From Myxococcales bacterium (GTDB taxonomy: Bacteria; Myxococcota; Myxococcia; Myxococcales; Myxococcaceae), in NCBI GenBank assembly GCA_016191815.1, contig JACPVI010000044.1, positions 1 to 64,000 of the forward strand: a stretch of DNA of 64,000 nucleotides, given 5' to 3'. Numbering within the stretch: position 1 is the stretch's first letter; each line of letters starts with the position of its first letter. Made by a program: the position numbers and the translations under genes. This document shows positions 43,702 through 52,690 of the stretch, piece after piece. The notes under the pieces are model-generated. The model did no database searches. It was given only the letters and a program-made list of their open reading frames with translations, and was not told the DNA's origin.

Positions 43702-44522
43702 GTGCGGTTTCACTGTGGAGCATCCGCTCGCCCCTCCCCGCGAGCACCGGGCGGATACTCTCGCTCGCCTCGGTGGTGCTTTTCTTCGGCGCCTGGTGCT
43801 TCCTCAGCTACCTCCAGGTCGACCGCGGCAAGGGGCCCGAGCCTCTGGTGTCGCACCACTTCCTGCCCGCGCCCGACGAGGTGGTGAAGAGTATCCTCTA
43901 CCTCACCTTCGAGAAGGGGCTGCTGGGGGCGGTGTGGGTGAGCACCTTGCGGATCCTCAAGGCGTTCGCGCTGTCCATCGCGGTGGCGTTCCCTTTGGGC
44001 ATCCTGATGGGCGCCTTCGAGTCGGTGAGACGGTTCTTCGACCCGATCGTCGCCCCGCTGCGCTACCTGCCGATCACCGCCTTCATCCCGCTGCTCATCC
44101 TGTGGTTCGGGATCGAGGAGTCGCAGAAGGTCGCCTTCCTCTTTTTGGGGACGGTGGTGTTCCTCTTGCCGGCGGTGGTCGATTCGATTCGGGTAGTGCC
44201 GGAGGAGCTGGTGCAGACCGCCTTCACCCTGGGCGCGTCGCGGGCGCAGGTGATCCGCACCGTGCTCATCCCGGCCGCGCTGCCGCAGATCTTCGACTCG
44301 TTCCGGGTGATGAACGCGATCGCCTGGACCTACATCATCCTCGCGGAGATCGTGAACCCGCAGAACGGCATCGGGTACATCCTCCGGTTGGCGGAGCAGC
44401 ACATCAAGCCGTCCTGGTCTTTCGCCGGGATCCTCGTGGTCGGAGTGATCGGCATCCTCACCGACCTCATCATCCGCGGCCTGAACCGGCTCCTCTTCTC
44501 GTGGAGAGAGGCCGATGCCTGA
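43680..44522 (+). CDS. ABC transporter permease, SsuC/TauC type
   Basis: A 280-residue inner-membrane protein with about six hydrophobic segments and the permease EAA-type loop (VQTAFTLGASRAQVIRTVLIPAALPQIF, cited as landmark around residues 179-206). It matches the BPD_transp_1 permeases of NitT/TauT/SsuC systems and should form a homodimeric channel with the ATPase encoded next. The start is uncertain: GTG 43680 and GTG 43689 both lie in the GTCGAGN repeat, and neither has a clear ribosome-binding site. The 3' end overlaps the ATPase gene by 8 bases. Confidence 0.9.
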   Translation: MSRVRARGAVSLWSIRSPLPASTGRILSLASVVLFFGAWCFLSYLQVDRGKGPEPLVSHHFLPAPDEVVKSILYLTFEKGLLGAVWVSTLRILKAFALSIAVAFPLGILMGAFESVRRFFDPIVAPLRYLPITAFIPLLILWFGIEESQKVAFLFLGTVVFLLPAVVDSIRVVPEELVQTAFTLGASRAQVIRTVLIPAALPQIFDSFRVMNAIAWTYIILAEIVNPQNGIGYILRLAEQHIKPSWSFAGILVVGVIGILTDLIIRGLNRLLFSWREADA

Positions 44523-45366
44523 GCCCGCCGCCGCCCCGGCCGCTCCCGCGCTCGGAGGAGGCACTCCTCCCAAGCTCGAGCTGCGCGAGCTGTACATCAG
44601 CTACGCCGACCGCAAGGGCCACTCGGTGCAGGCCGTGGAAGGCGTCAACCTCACCGTCGCCAACAAGCCCGGGGTAGGAGAGCTGGCGGTGCTCTTGGGG
44701 CCCTCCGGCTGCGGGAAGAGCACCATCCTCAAGGCCATCTGCGGGCTCCTCCGCCAGGACTCGGGCGAGGTGCTCATCGACGGGCAGCCGGTCTTCGGCA
44801 CCGGGCGGGACCGGGGCATGGTGTTCCAGAGCTACACCTCCTTCGCCTGGCGCACCGTGCGCAAGAACGTCGAGTACGGGCTGGAGCTGCAGGGTATTCC
44901 CGCCAAGCAGCGCAAGGAGGAGGCGCTCCGCATCGTCGAGCAGGTCGGCCTCAAGGACTTCGCCGCGGCGCTGCCCAAGCAGCTCTCCGGCGGGATGAAG
45001 CAGCGGGTCGCCATCGCCCGCACCCTGGTGAACAAGCCCCGGGTGGTGCTGATGGACGAGCCGTTCGGAGCGCTCGATCCCCAGACGCGCTGGGGCATGC
45101 AGGCGCTCATCCTGGACGTGCTCCGCAAGCAGGACAACACCGTGGTCTTCGTCACCCACGACATCAGCGAGGCGGTATTCCTGGCGGACGTGATCTTCGT
45201 GCTCTCCCACCGCCCAGCCCGGGTGCTGCACCGGATCGAGGTCCCCTACTTCGAGGAGCGCGACCCCAAGTTGAAGCAGTCCGCCGAGTTCAAGCGGCTG
45301 GAGAACCACCTGCTCGAGCTGCTCCATGCGCTACAAGTGCAGGGCAACGTCCAGGTGGGCCTGTAG
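44515..45366 (+). CDS. ABC transporter ATP-binding protein, SsuB/TauB type
   Basis: A 283-residue ATPase with every core motif: Walker A GPSGCGKSTILKAICG, Q-loop GMVFQSYTSFAWRTV, signature LSGGMKQRVAIARTL, Walker B VVLMDEPFGALD and switch VTHD. An N-terminal Pro/Ala-rich extension of about 20 residues precedes the domain. It energises the permease encoded upstream (8-base overlap). The next gene follows after 3 bases. Confidence 0.94.
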   Translation: MPEPAAAPAAPALGGGTPPKLELRELYISYADRKGHSVQAVEGVNLTVANKPGVGELAVLLGPSGCGKSTILKAICGLLRQDSGEVLIDGQPVFGTGRDRGMVFQSYTSFAWRTVRKNVEYGLELQGIPAKQRKEEALRIVEQVGLKDFAAALPKQLSGGMKQRVAIARTLVNKPRVVLMDEPFGALDPQTRWGMQALILDVLRKQDNTVVFVTHDISEAVFLADVIFVLSHRPARVLHRIEVPYFEERDPKLKQSAEFKRLENHLLELLHALQVQGNVQVGL

Positions 45367-45369
45367 GCC

Positions 45370-46209
45370 ATGAGCGAGAAGGCTCCGAGCTACCTGAGGT
45401 CGGCCTTCCTCAACGTCTACAACCTCTCTCTGCTCTCTGGCGCCGCCCTCGCCAGCATCGCCACCGGGGAGTACGTGCTCGGCGCGGTGGCGCTGGGCCT
45501 GGAGGCCGCGTGGCTCTTGCTGGGTCCGGAGCTCAAGCCGTTCCAGCGCGCGGTCAACCGCGCTCAGCGCGAGGAGCGCGAGCGGGCCGACCGGGAGCGG
45601 GTGAAAAAGCTGATGGAGACGCTCCCCGAGCGGGAGTGGGCCCGGGCGCACGCGCTCGACGAGCTTCGCAGGGAGATCGAGCGCGACATGCAGGCCAACC
45701 CGTCCTTCCAGGTGGTGCTGCTCCAGACGGAGATCGACAAGCTGCACCAGCTTCACTCGAACTTCGTGGGGCTCGCCTCGGCCTGCGTGCGGGCCGAGAC
45801 CTACCTGTCGGCGACCGAGGTGCGCGAGCTGGAGCTGCAGCTCGAGGTGCAGCGGAAGATCGAGAAGAACGCCAAGGACGCCGCGGTGGGGGAGATCGCC
45901 CGGAAGAACGCCCAGGTGCTGCAGCGGAGGATCGAGACCATCAAGGAGATCCAGAACTTCCTCGCCCGGGCCCGCGGGCAGATGATGCTGATCGAGAACA
46001 CCGTGCGGCTCTTGCGCGACCAGGTGCTCACCATGGCCAGCCCGGATCAGCTGGGAGATCAGCTCGACGACCTGTTGGTCGGAGTGGAGGCCATCCAGGC
46101 CTCGGCCAAGGAGAACGACGCGGTGCTCTCGAAGATCGAGCTGGAGCCCATCGCGCCAATCGAGAGCCCGGGAGCCGTCCGCGCGGCTTCGCCCGAGCGG
46201 GTGAGGTGA
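45370..46209 (+). CDS. Membrane coiled-coil protein, last gene of the OmpA-ABC operon
   Basis: A 279-residue protein. One or two hydrophobic segments lie at residues about 12-55 (NLSLLSGAALASIATGEYVL, LGAVALGLEAAWLLLG), followed by a long, highly charged helical region with coiled-coil heptads (REERERADRERVKKLMETL; LELQLEVQRKIEKNAKDAAV; KEIQNFLARARGQMMLIENT). It is 3 bases after the ATPase gene, so clearly in the operon. Some OmpA-linked ABC loci elsewhere carry XpaC/TelA-type coiled-coil partners; this could be an analogue, but I cannot show homology. Confidence 0.75.
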   Translation: MSEKAPSYLRSAFLNVYNLSLLSGAALASIATGEYVLGAVALGLEAAWLLLGPELKPFQRAVNRAQREERERADRERVKKLMETLPEREWARAHALDELRREIERDMQANPSFQVVLLQTEIDKLHQLHSNFVGLASACVRAETYLSATEVRELELQLEVQRKIEKNAKDAAVGEIARKNAQVLQRRIETIKEIQNFLARARGQMMLIENTVRLLRDQVLTMASPDQLGDQLDDLLVGVEAIQASAKENDAVLSKIELEPIAPIESPGAVRAASPERVR

Positions 46210-46306
46210 GCGAGCAGCCTTGCTTGCTCGGCGCTCGGCTGCTCCTGTGGCGGCGCTGGCCGCAGGCAGCTTCCCGTGACGCGCTGGACGGTAGTACTTT
46301 GCTCCC

Positions 46307-46893
46307 GTGGAGCCGGTATTCGAGTCGGTCGAGGCGTTCACCCCAGAGGAGTTTGCCCGCTTCGTGGGAGAGCGAGAGGCCAAAGGGGACATCCATCACT
46401 ATGAGTTGCTCCACGGGCGGATCGTCATGATGCCTCCGGCCGGCTGGCCGCACGGGTCGGCGGAGGCCCTCGTGCTCATCCGCCTGGGTACGATCGTGAG
46501 CGCGAAGAACCTGGGTAGGGTCCTCGGTTCCAGCCAGGGTTTCCTTTTGCCGTCCGGGGACGTGGTGGAGCCGGACGCCTCCTTCGTTTCCAAAAGGAGA
46601 TGGGCCTCCGCGCCCGCGCCGAGGAAAGGGCAATTCCTTCAAGTTGTGCCCGACCTCTTGGTGGAGATCGTCTCGCCGAAGACCGCCCTCGGGACCGGGG
46701 GGAGAAGCTGGGCATCTACGAGCACAACGGCGTGCGCGAGTACTGGCTGATCGACCCGAGGCCCGAACGGGTAAGCGTCTTCAACCTGTCCGGCACGCGG
46801 TACGGCAAGCCTCGGGTGGCCGAGGGCCGCCAGGTGGCCTCCTCGCGCGTCGTTCCCGGCCTCGAGCTGCGGCCGGCAGATCTGTTCGACTGA
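46307..46893 (+). pseudogene. Uma2-family endonuclease with a frameshift
   Basis: From GTG 46307 the frame reads a normal Uma2 (DUF820) protein: TPEEFARFVGEREAKGD, YELLHGRIVMMPPAG, catalytic-type VVEPDASFV and PDLLVEIVSPKTAL. Near 46695 one base seems to be missing. The continuation EKLGIYEHNGVREYWLIDPR with the C-terminal part lies in another frame, ending at 46893. Uma2 proteins are PD-(D/E)xK-like putative nucleases, abundant in cyanobacteria and myxobacteria. It is either a recent pseudogene or a sequencing error. Confidence 0.82.
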
Positions 46894-47174
46894 GCTGCGC
46901 CGAGATCGAGCGGCGAGGCACTCTCTGCGACGGAGCACGGTGCCGCCTTGCTCCCCGTCTCCGAACGAGGTGTCGCCCACATGCGTAGGAGGCTGCGCAT
47001 CTGTGCGCGCCTTCTGACCATGGAGTGTCCGCGCGCGGGCCCTCTCACGACAGCCGAGTCAGTGGTGCTAGGTGGTTGGGCGAGCCATCTCCTCGCGGAG
47101 GGCCCGGGTACGACCGTTGCAGCCTCGGTCGCGGCCGATTCGGAGGGCGGGCAGGCCTCGCCCGGAGGGCTTCG

Positions 47175-48671
47175 ATGAAGACAGGCAGGATTCGCCGTTG
47201 GCATTGGGCCGCGCTTGGGTCGGTGGCGGTGGCCGCCGGCTGCCTGGGAGCCGGTGCGAACTGGAATCAGAAGGGGCCGGGGAGCGGGGCGAGCGGCGTA
47301 CCCCTGTCGCTGGGCGAGATCGCGGTCAGCCCCGACGGGGCCTACGTGGTGAGCGAGCTGGACGGGCAGCTCGTCGTGGGCGATCCGCTCACCTGCGAAA
47401 CCAAGGCCCTCGGCATCCGTTCGCCGGGCCGGCTGGCCTTCGCTGCCGCGGGGGAGCGGTTCTTCGTGACGTCGACCGCCTCCGAGGAGCTGTTCGCCGT
47501 CGACCGCGGCACGGGCATCGTCTGGCGCCGCCCGGTGCAGGTGGACTGGCAGGTCGACCGGGGCGGCAACAAGGTCCCCACGCCGCGCCTGCTCGCCACG
47601 CCCGACGGCAGCGCGTTGGTGCTGGTACACCGGCGGTCGGTGGAGGTGGTTTCTCCCTCTGACGGGAAGACGCTGCAGGTCCACGCCGGTGCCAGGGAGA
47701 TCCACGACGCGGACCTCCTTCCCCACAGCGGCGAGATTGTCCTGACCTACGTCCACCAGTGGGCGGGCGACGCGCCGGTGACGATGATCGAGGTCCTTCC
47801 GTGGCAGGGAGGCGAGTCGCGGCAGTTCGAGGTGCCCAACTGCGCCTCGGATCTGGTGGTGATGCCCCATCGGCCGGCGGCTCGCACTCGGCTGGCTGCG
47901 CTCTGGCCGCGGGAGGTTCCCCGGACCCCATTGGCCTCCGACCAGGTCGCCCCCGAAGTACCGCCGCGCCTGGCGTTTCTCGCGCCCAGCTCTTGCCGGA
48001 AGGACCCGGTCTCGGTGATCGACCTCGAGCACGGGACCTTCCTGCGGAACCTCCCGGGCTTCGGGCCGGTGACGGTGGCCCAGGACGGGTCGACCGTCAT
48101 CGCTTTCATGGATTCCTCCGCCTTGGAGGAGGGCCTGTTCCGCGAGGGCGATGCCCGCCCGCCCGAGGGATCAGGCCGCTACCACCTGATGTTCATCCAT
48201 CCTGCGACGCTCCGCTGGCAGCTCGTGGAGGTGGGCGCAGAGCTGCCGCGCTATGCGCTCACCCCGGACGGCACGGTGCTGCTGGTCGACTCGGTGAACG
48301 GTCACACCCGCGTCCTCGACGTGGAGGCGCGCGCCTTCCGACGGCTCTCGGGCTGGATAGTCCAGCTCGGCGAGTACGCCCTCTCTCGCGATTCGAAGAC
48401 CGCCTGGGTGATCTCCGACAGCTCGCTCTACCGCATCGACATCCCCAAGGCGCAGGTCGAGCTGTGGCCGCTGCCGCAGGCGGTGACGACCCTGAACATC
48501 CTGCCCGACGATCGGACCCTGCTCCTGCGGGGCGGCGAGCCTCGGCGCGACGTGCACGTCTTCGAGACCGCCTCCAAGAAGACGCGCTGCTCCATGAAGG
48601 GGCCCGAGCTGCCTCCCCCGCCGGTCGTCGTCCAGCGCGCCCCGGAGACACTCGGCCAGACGCCACGCTAG
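47175..48671 (+). CDS. Beta-propeller lipoprotein
   Basis: A 498-residue protein from ATG 47175 (GGAGGG upstream). The signal ends at SVAVAAGC, giving a lipoprotein. The rest shows recurring short strands with motifs such as AVSPDGAYVVSELDGQ, ALTPDGTVLLVDS and ALSRDSKTAWVISDSSLYRI, typical of YVTN/WD40-like propellers with about seven blades. The Pro-rich tail (LPPPPVVVQRAP) carries no sorting signal. It probably works as an envelope binding scaffold. There is no operon partner: the flanking genes are a broken nuclease and a toxin pair on the other strand. Confidence 0.78.
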   Translation: MKTGRIRRWHWAALGSVAVAAGCLGAGANWNQKGPGSGASGVPLSLGEIAVSPDGAYVVSELDGQLVVGDPLTCETKALGIRSPGRLAFAAAGERFFVTSTASEELFAVDRGTGIVWRRPVQVDWQVDRGGNKVPTPRLLATPDGSALVLVHRRSVEVVSPSDGKTLQVHAGAREIHDADLLPHSGEIVLTYVHQWAGDAPVTMIEVLPWQGGESRQFEVPNCASDLVVMPHRPAARTRLAALWPREVPRTPLASDQVAPEVPPRLAFLAPSSCRKDPVSVIDLEHGTFLRNLPGFGPVTVAQDGSTVIAFMDSSALEEGLFREGDARPPEGSGRYHLMFIHPATLRWQLVEVGAELPRYALTPDGTVLLVDSVNGHTRVLDVEARAFRRLSGWIVQLGEYALSRDSKTAWVISDSSLYRIDIPKAQVELWPLPQAVTTLNILPDDRTLLLRGGEPRRDVHVFETASKKTRCSMKGPELPPPPVVVQRAPETLGQTPR

Positions 48672-48932
48672 GGACGCCGTCAAGGGACAAGACTTCGCAG
48701 TGGGCACCAGGAGCCGGCGGAGGCGCGTCGCCGGCATTGGACCATGACGCCGGTGTCTCAGTGGCGAGGGGCGCCCCGGCGGCTTGCCGCCGATTCATCT
48801 CGGCTGGCGGCGCTGCGCTCCTTGCGGCTCACCACCAGTGACCCTCGGTCGCGCGCCTTGCGAGCCGGGCGCCTCGCTGGCGGTCCCTGCGCACCTCATT
48901 GCTGCTCGGGCCCTTGCCCGCCCCGGCCTCCT

Positions 48933-49376
48933 TCAGAGAGCGATCAGGCGATACCGGACGGCGCGAGCGAGAAGCCGGAAGTCCGCGCCGTTGGACGTCA
49001 CCACCGCCGCGCCGTGGCGCCGAGCGGTGAGCGCGATCAGCGCGTCGTTCTGGAACTCGCGGCGCTTTTGGACCTCCCAGCCTTGGGCGTCGCCGAGTTC
49101 GAGCACTAGCCGGCCGGCCTCCCACCAATCATCCGCCGCCGGCGCCCAGATCACCTTCGCCGTCGCGCGCAGCGAACGCACCAGTTGCATCGCCGCGGGA
49201 GTGCGGGCGCCGCGGCGCAGCTCCGACAGCACCACTGCGGCCTGCCGGACGACCAGCCCCTGCACCGCCTGCTCGAGTAGAGAGATCCCGACTTTCCCCT
49301 CCCAGGCGTCGACGTACGCGCTGGTGTCGATGATGGCCCAGGGCAGATCAGACCTTCCCGAACGCGCCCGGCCCAA
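48933..49376 (-). CDS. PIN-domain toxin (VapC-like), second pair
   Basis: A PIN nuclease of about 147 residues. Acidic residues are seen in IIDTSAYVDAWEG, VLSELRRGA, FQNDALIALTARRHGAAVVT and SNGADFRLL. The start is unsettled: TTG 49376 overlaps the antitoxin end by 29 bases, and the domain proper begins at about residue 12 (LPWAIIDTS), so a later non-ATG start is possible. It is unlike the PIN toxin at 25490 in sequence. Confidence 0.82.
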   Translation of the reverse strand: MGRARSGRSDLPWAIIDTSAYVDAWEGKVGISLLEQAVQGLVVRQAAVVLSELRRGARTPAAMQLVRSLRATAKVIWAPAADDWWEAGRLVLELGDAQGWEVQKRREFQNDALIALTARRHGAAVVTSNGADFRLLARAVRYRLIAL

Positions 49377-49554
49377 GGCTGCCCGCCGTGCGGCGCATCA
49401 GCCTCCAGAGCTCCTCGTTCTCCGCGGCGCGGCGGAGGGCCTCGCGAACCGCCTCCGAATCGGTGCGCGCCCCCAGCGCGCGCCTCGCCCGGCGCAGCAC
49501 ACGCGCATCCACGAAAAAGGACTTGCGCTCGAGCGCCCCAGCGGATCCGGCCAT
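49348..49554 (-). CDS. VapB-type antitoxin
   Basis: A 68-residue protein whose core, KSFFVDARVLRRARRALGA then RTDSEAVREALRRA, fits a ribbon-helix-helix antitoxin. The C-terminal tail (LMRRTAGSLGPGAFGKV) would wrap the toxin. It precedes and overlaps the PIN gene, the normal order. A basic, short upstream region at 49555-49625 likely holds the promoter. Confidence 0.8.
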   Translation of the reverse strand: MAGSAGALERKSFFVDARVLRRARRALGARTDSEAVREALRRAAENEELWRLMRRTAGSLGPGAFGKV

Positions 49555-49625
49555 GCATACAACTTACTGCCGATAGGCATACATCGCAACCACCAGCCGA
49601 GTGCGGGGTAACGCCCAGCCGGCGG

Positions 49626-51002
49626 CTACTGCTCGACGATGTTGAACTCGGTCCTGCGGTTCTCCCGCCGGCCGGTGGCGGTGGCGTTGGAAGCGATCGG
49701 CTTGGTCTCGCCGAAGCCCACCGCCTCCATCCGGCTGGGGTCGATGCCTTCCTTGATCAAGGCCGACATCACCGAGTTGGCCCGGTTCTGGGACAGCTTG
49801 AGGTTGTGGGCGTCGCTCCCCACCGAGTCGGTGTGCCCTTCGACCCGCACCCGCTTGATGTGCGCGTTGTCCCTGAGGGCCTGCCCCACCTCACGGATGA
49901 TCTCGAAGGAATCGGTGCCGACGATCTTCGCCGAGTTGGTGGCGAACTTGATCTGCTGCTTGATCTCGATGCGGTCCTTCTTCACCACCACCAGCTTGTA
50001 CTTCTTCGGGCAGCCCTTCTCCTCCTTCACGCCTGGCTCGTCGGGACACTCGTCGAGGCGGTCCACCACCGTGTCGCCGTCGCGGTCCTTGTCGGGGCAG
50101 CCCTTGTTCTCGACCGGGCCGGCCTCGTTCGGGCAGCTGTCCTGCGCGTCGGGCAGCCCGTCGCCGTCGTTGTCCAGGTCGGGGCAGCCGTCCTCGTCCT
50201 GGAAGCCGTCTTTGTCCTCCGGCTCGGAGGGGCACTTGTCCTTGTCGTCGTTGATCCCGTCGCCGTCCTTGTCCTTCACCGGGCAGCCGAGGTTCTGGAT
50301 CGGCCCCGGCTCGTTCGGGCACTGGTCGGCCCCGTCGAGCAGGCCGTCCTGATCGTTGTCCGGCTCGGGGCAGCCGTCCTCGTCCTGGAAGCCGTCCTTG
50401 TCCTCGGGCTGGTCCACGCAGCGATCGAGCGGGTCGGGAATGCCGTCGCCGTCGCGGTCCTTGGGCGCCTCCTCGGGGCAGCCCTGGTTGGACTGCGGGC
50501 CGGGAATCAGCGGGCACTTGTCATTGCCGTCGAGGACTCCGTCGTTGTCGTTGTCGGGCTCGGGGCAGCCGTCTTCGTCCTGGAAGCCGTCCTTGTCCTC
50601 CGGCTGGTCGATGCACCTGTCGTCCTTGTCGAAGATGCCGTCGCCGTCGGTGTCGGTCTCCTCGATCTTCACCACCACCGGCTTGTCCGGCGCGGAGTCT
50701 TTCACCAGGACTTGCTTTGGCCCGCAGTCGCGGGAGAGCAGCTTGGCCTTCTTGGTGGCCGCCTCGGCGTCGCGGATGTGCTCGGCGGCGCGGAAGCTCG
50801 AGCCCTCCGACAGCTCCCCGAGGGCGAAGTCGAGGTTGGCCTCCGCGGTGGCCAGCTCCCGCGGCGCGCAGCGCATCGCGCCGCTCCTCCTCGCCAGCTC
50901 CAGCTCCGATTTGATCACCTCGGCGTCCGCGCGGATCTTGTTCCCGCTCACGCAGGCCGAGCCCAACAGCAGAAGGCCTAGAGCGAAAAAGGGGCGTCTC
51001 AT
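49626..51002 (-). CDS. TSP3-repeat OmpA lipoprotein
   Basis: A 458-residue protein. The signal ends at LLLGSAC, so it is lipid-anchored. Residues about 25-100 resemble DUF4398 (ATAEANLDFALGELSEG). Residues about 118-330 contain many calcium-binding TSP3 units (DTDGDGIFDKDDRC, EDKDGFQDEDGCPEPDNDND). The C-terminal OmpA domain has VEGHTDSVGSDAHNLKLSQN, KPIASNATATGRRENRRTEF. It is longer in repeats than the protein at 791-2083 and has a lipid anchor instead of a barrel. Its start overlaps the stop of the small lipoprotein gene upstream (TGATG), indicating coupling. Confidence 0.93.
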   Translation of the reverse strand: MRRPFFALGLLLLGSACVSGNKIRADAEVIKSELELARRSGAMRCAPRELATAEANLDFALGELSEGSSFRAAEHIRDAEAATKKAKLLSRDCGPKQVLVKDSAPDKPVVVKIEETDTDGDGIFDKDDRCIDQPEDKDGFQDEDGCPEPDNDNDGVLDGNDKCPLIPGPQSNQGCPEEAPKDRDGDGIPDPLDRCVDQPEDKDGFQDEDGCPEPDNDQDGLLDGADQCPNEPGPIQNLGCPVKDKDGDGINDDKDKCPSEPEDKDGFQDEDGCPDLDNDGDGLPDAQDSCPNEAGPVENKGCPDKDRDGDTVVDRLDECPDEPGVKEEKGCPKKYKLVVVKKDRIEIKQQIKFATNSAKIVGTDSFEIIREVGQALRDNAHIKRVRVEGHTDSVGSDAHNLKLSQNRANSVMSALIKEGIDPSRMEAVGFGETKPIASNATATGRRENRRTEFNIVEQ

Positions 51003-51334
51003 CAGGGCGCGCTCATCGTGGGAGGAAGCGGCGGCGGCGATTCCTCGCGCTTGGAGGAGAGCGACCGCGCGCGCGCCTCGTTGGCGAAGCGGGCCGCCTT
51101 CTGGGCGAAGTCCACCGCCACCTCGAAGTCAGAGAAGCCCACCTCCTCGCGGGCCTTGCGGATGTAGAGGTTGGCCGCGGTCCACTCGTAGGGGGCGAGC
51201 TTCTCCGCGCCGGCGGTGCGCGCCGCCTGAATCTGCACCTCAGCGTCCAAGAGGTACGCCGTCGACTGCACCGGCCCGCAACCCACGAGGGAGAGCGCCA
51301 CCGGCAAAAGGCACAGCGCGAGTTTTCGTGTCAT
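51002..51334 (-). CDS. Small DUF4398-like lipoprotein
   Basis: A 110-residue protein. Its signal ends at ALSLVGC. The mature part, with YLLDAEVQIQAARTAGAEK, YEWTAANLYIRKAREEVGFS and DFAQKAARFANEARA, matches the helical DUF4398 type that also forms the N-terminal part of the OmpA protein encoded downstream. The two probably arose by duplication and interact. The C-terminus is Pro-rich. Confidence 0.83.
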   Translation of the reverse strand: MTRKLALCLLPVALSLVGCGPVQSTAYLLDAEVQIQAARTAGAEKLAPYEWTAANLYIRKAREEVGFSDFEVAVDFAQKAARFANEARARSLSSKREESPPPLPPTMSAP

Positions 51335-51458
51335 GACGCGCCTTGGACGCCAACGACGAGGCCGGAATGTCGTAGCAGCGGCGGGCGGGCAGCGTCAAGG
51401 ATTTGGCAAGAGGTTACGCGCACATAGGTGCGTGCTACCCTTGGAGGCCGGCTGAGCC

Positions 51459-51680
51459 ATGAGCGTGTTGAAGATCCGCGAGTTGTTGCGGGACCTCGCC
51501 CGGGACGAGCGGCTCACTCTGGAAGAGGTGAAGAAGCTCATCGACGCCTCCACCGACGAGCAGGCGGTCACGGTGGGGGAGAAGATGTTGCTCGAGGCGG
51601 CGCTCCGGGCGCACGAGCGGCAGCTCACTCCGGAGGCGTACGCGGCGCTGGAGGCGTTCCTCAAGGGGCGAGGCCGGTGA
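51459..51680 (+). CDS. Small helical protein, unknown
   Basis: A 73-residue charged helical protein (VLKIRELLRDLARDERLTLE, VGEKMLLEAALRAHERQLTP) with no signal or known motif. The HEAT-repeat gene's GTG start overlaps its stop (GTGA), so the two are translationally coupled. It may act as a partner or regulator of that protein. No family is recognised. Confidence 0.65.
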   Translation: MSVLKIRELLRDLARDERLTLEEVKKLIDASTDEQAVTVGEKMLLEAALRAHERQLTPEAYAALEAFLKGRGR

Positions 51681-52642
51681 GGCGGGTGGCGCTGGCCCTG
51701 GTGCTCTTGCCCCTGGCCGGCGTGGCCGGACCTTCGAGCGAGAAGGCGGCGCAGAGGCGCGCGGAGGCGGAGGACCTCGCGCAAAAGATCGCCGAGGGGG
51801 CCAACGCCCAGTCGCTGGCGAACCGCATCAAGTTCCTCTCCGAGGAGCGGGCCGCCTCGGCGGAGCTGGCTGGGGTGCTGGGGAAGAGCGTGGATCCGGC
51901 GCAGCGGCGGAACATCGTCCAGGCGCTCGCCATCCTGGCCTCGCCGGCGGCTGAGCAGGTGCTCCTCTCGGTCCTGTCCGACAGCGACGGGGCGGTGCGG
52001 ATGTACGCGGTGCAGGGCCTGGGGAGGATGGGGAGCCGGGCCACGGATAAGATGCGGGTGCTGCTGGGCGATCCGACGCTCGGAGTGCGTCGCGAGGCGG
52101 CCAGGGCGCTCGGGGCCGCGCACCAGCCGAAGATGGCGAAGGCGCTGCTGTCGGCGGCGAAGGCCGAGGGGGAGCCGGAGGTGCGCTCCGCGATGTTGGT
52201 GGCCGCCGGCGAGTGCGGCGACGCGAAGCAGGCCAAGGCGCTGGAGGCGTTCCTGGCCAACTCCTCGGAGAGCACCCGGTTCGCCGCGGCGCGCGGGCTG
52301 TGCCTCTTGGGCGCTCCGGCGGGCTTCGCCTTCGCCAAGGAGCTGCTCTCCTCGAAGGAGCCGACCACCAGGCGAAGCGCGCTCTCGTTGCTGGAGGGGA
52401 CCAAGGCGAAGCAGGCGGCGCCGCTGCTTCGGCCCTTGCTCGCTGACGCGGACAAGGCGCTCGCGGCCGGGGCGGCGCGCATCCTCTACGAGGGCGGCGA
52501 CGGCTCGATGCTGGAGTGGCTGGTCTTGGCCTCGCACCACGCCGGCACCGACGACAAGCTCAGGTACGAGGCGGAGCTGGAGAAGCTGAGGCTCGCCGAT
52601 GACCAGCGCCGCGCGATATTGGCGAAGGCGGGGATCAAGTGA
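51677..52642 (+). CDS. HEAT-repeat envelope protein
   Basis: A 321-residue protein from GTG 51677. The N-terminus (RRVALALVLLPLAGVAGPSS) is a signal peptide without a lipobox Cys, so the mature protein is periplasmic. The remainder is a run of HEAT/PBS-lyase-type repeats (VQALAILASPAAEQVLLSVL, VRMYAVQGLGRMGSRATDKM, VRREAARALGAAHQPKMAKAL). It is a protein-binding solenoid; the partner is unknown. It overlaps the small upstream gene by 4 bases. Confidence 0.82.
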   Translation: MRRVALALVLLPLAGVAGPSSEKAAQRRAEAEDLAQKIAEGANAQSLANRIKFLSEERAASAELAGVLGKSVDPAQRRNIVQALAILASPAAEQVLLSVLSDSDGAVRMYAVQGLGRMGSRATDKMRVLLGDPTLGVRREAARALGAAHQPKMAKALLSAAKAEGEPEVRSAMLVAAGECGDAKQAKALEAFLANSSESTRFAAARGLCLLGAPAGFAFAKELLSSKEPTTRRSALSLLEGTKAKQAAPLLRPLLADADKALAAGAARILYEGGDGSMLEWLVLASHHAGTDDKLRYEAELEKLRLADDQRRAILAKAGIK

Positions 52643-52690
52643 TCTCGAGTCGAGCTCTGCCGGCGCAAGCTGCCACATCCGGCGCGACGT

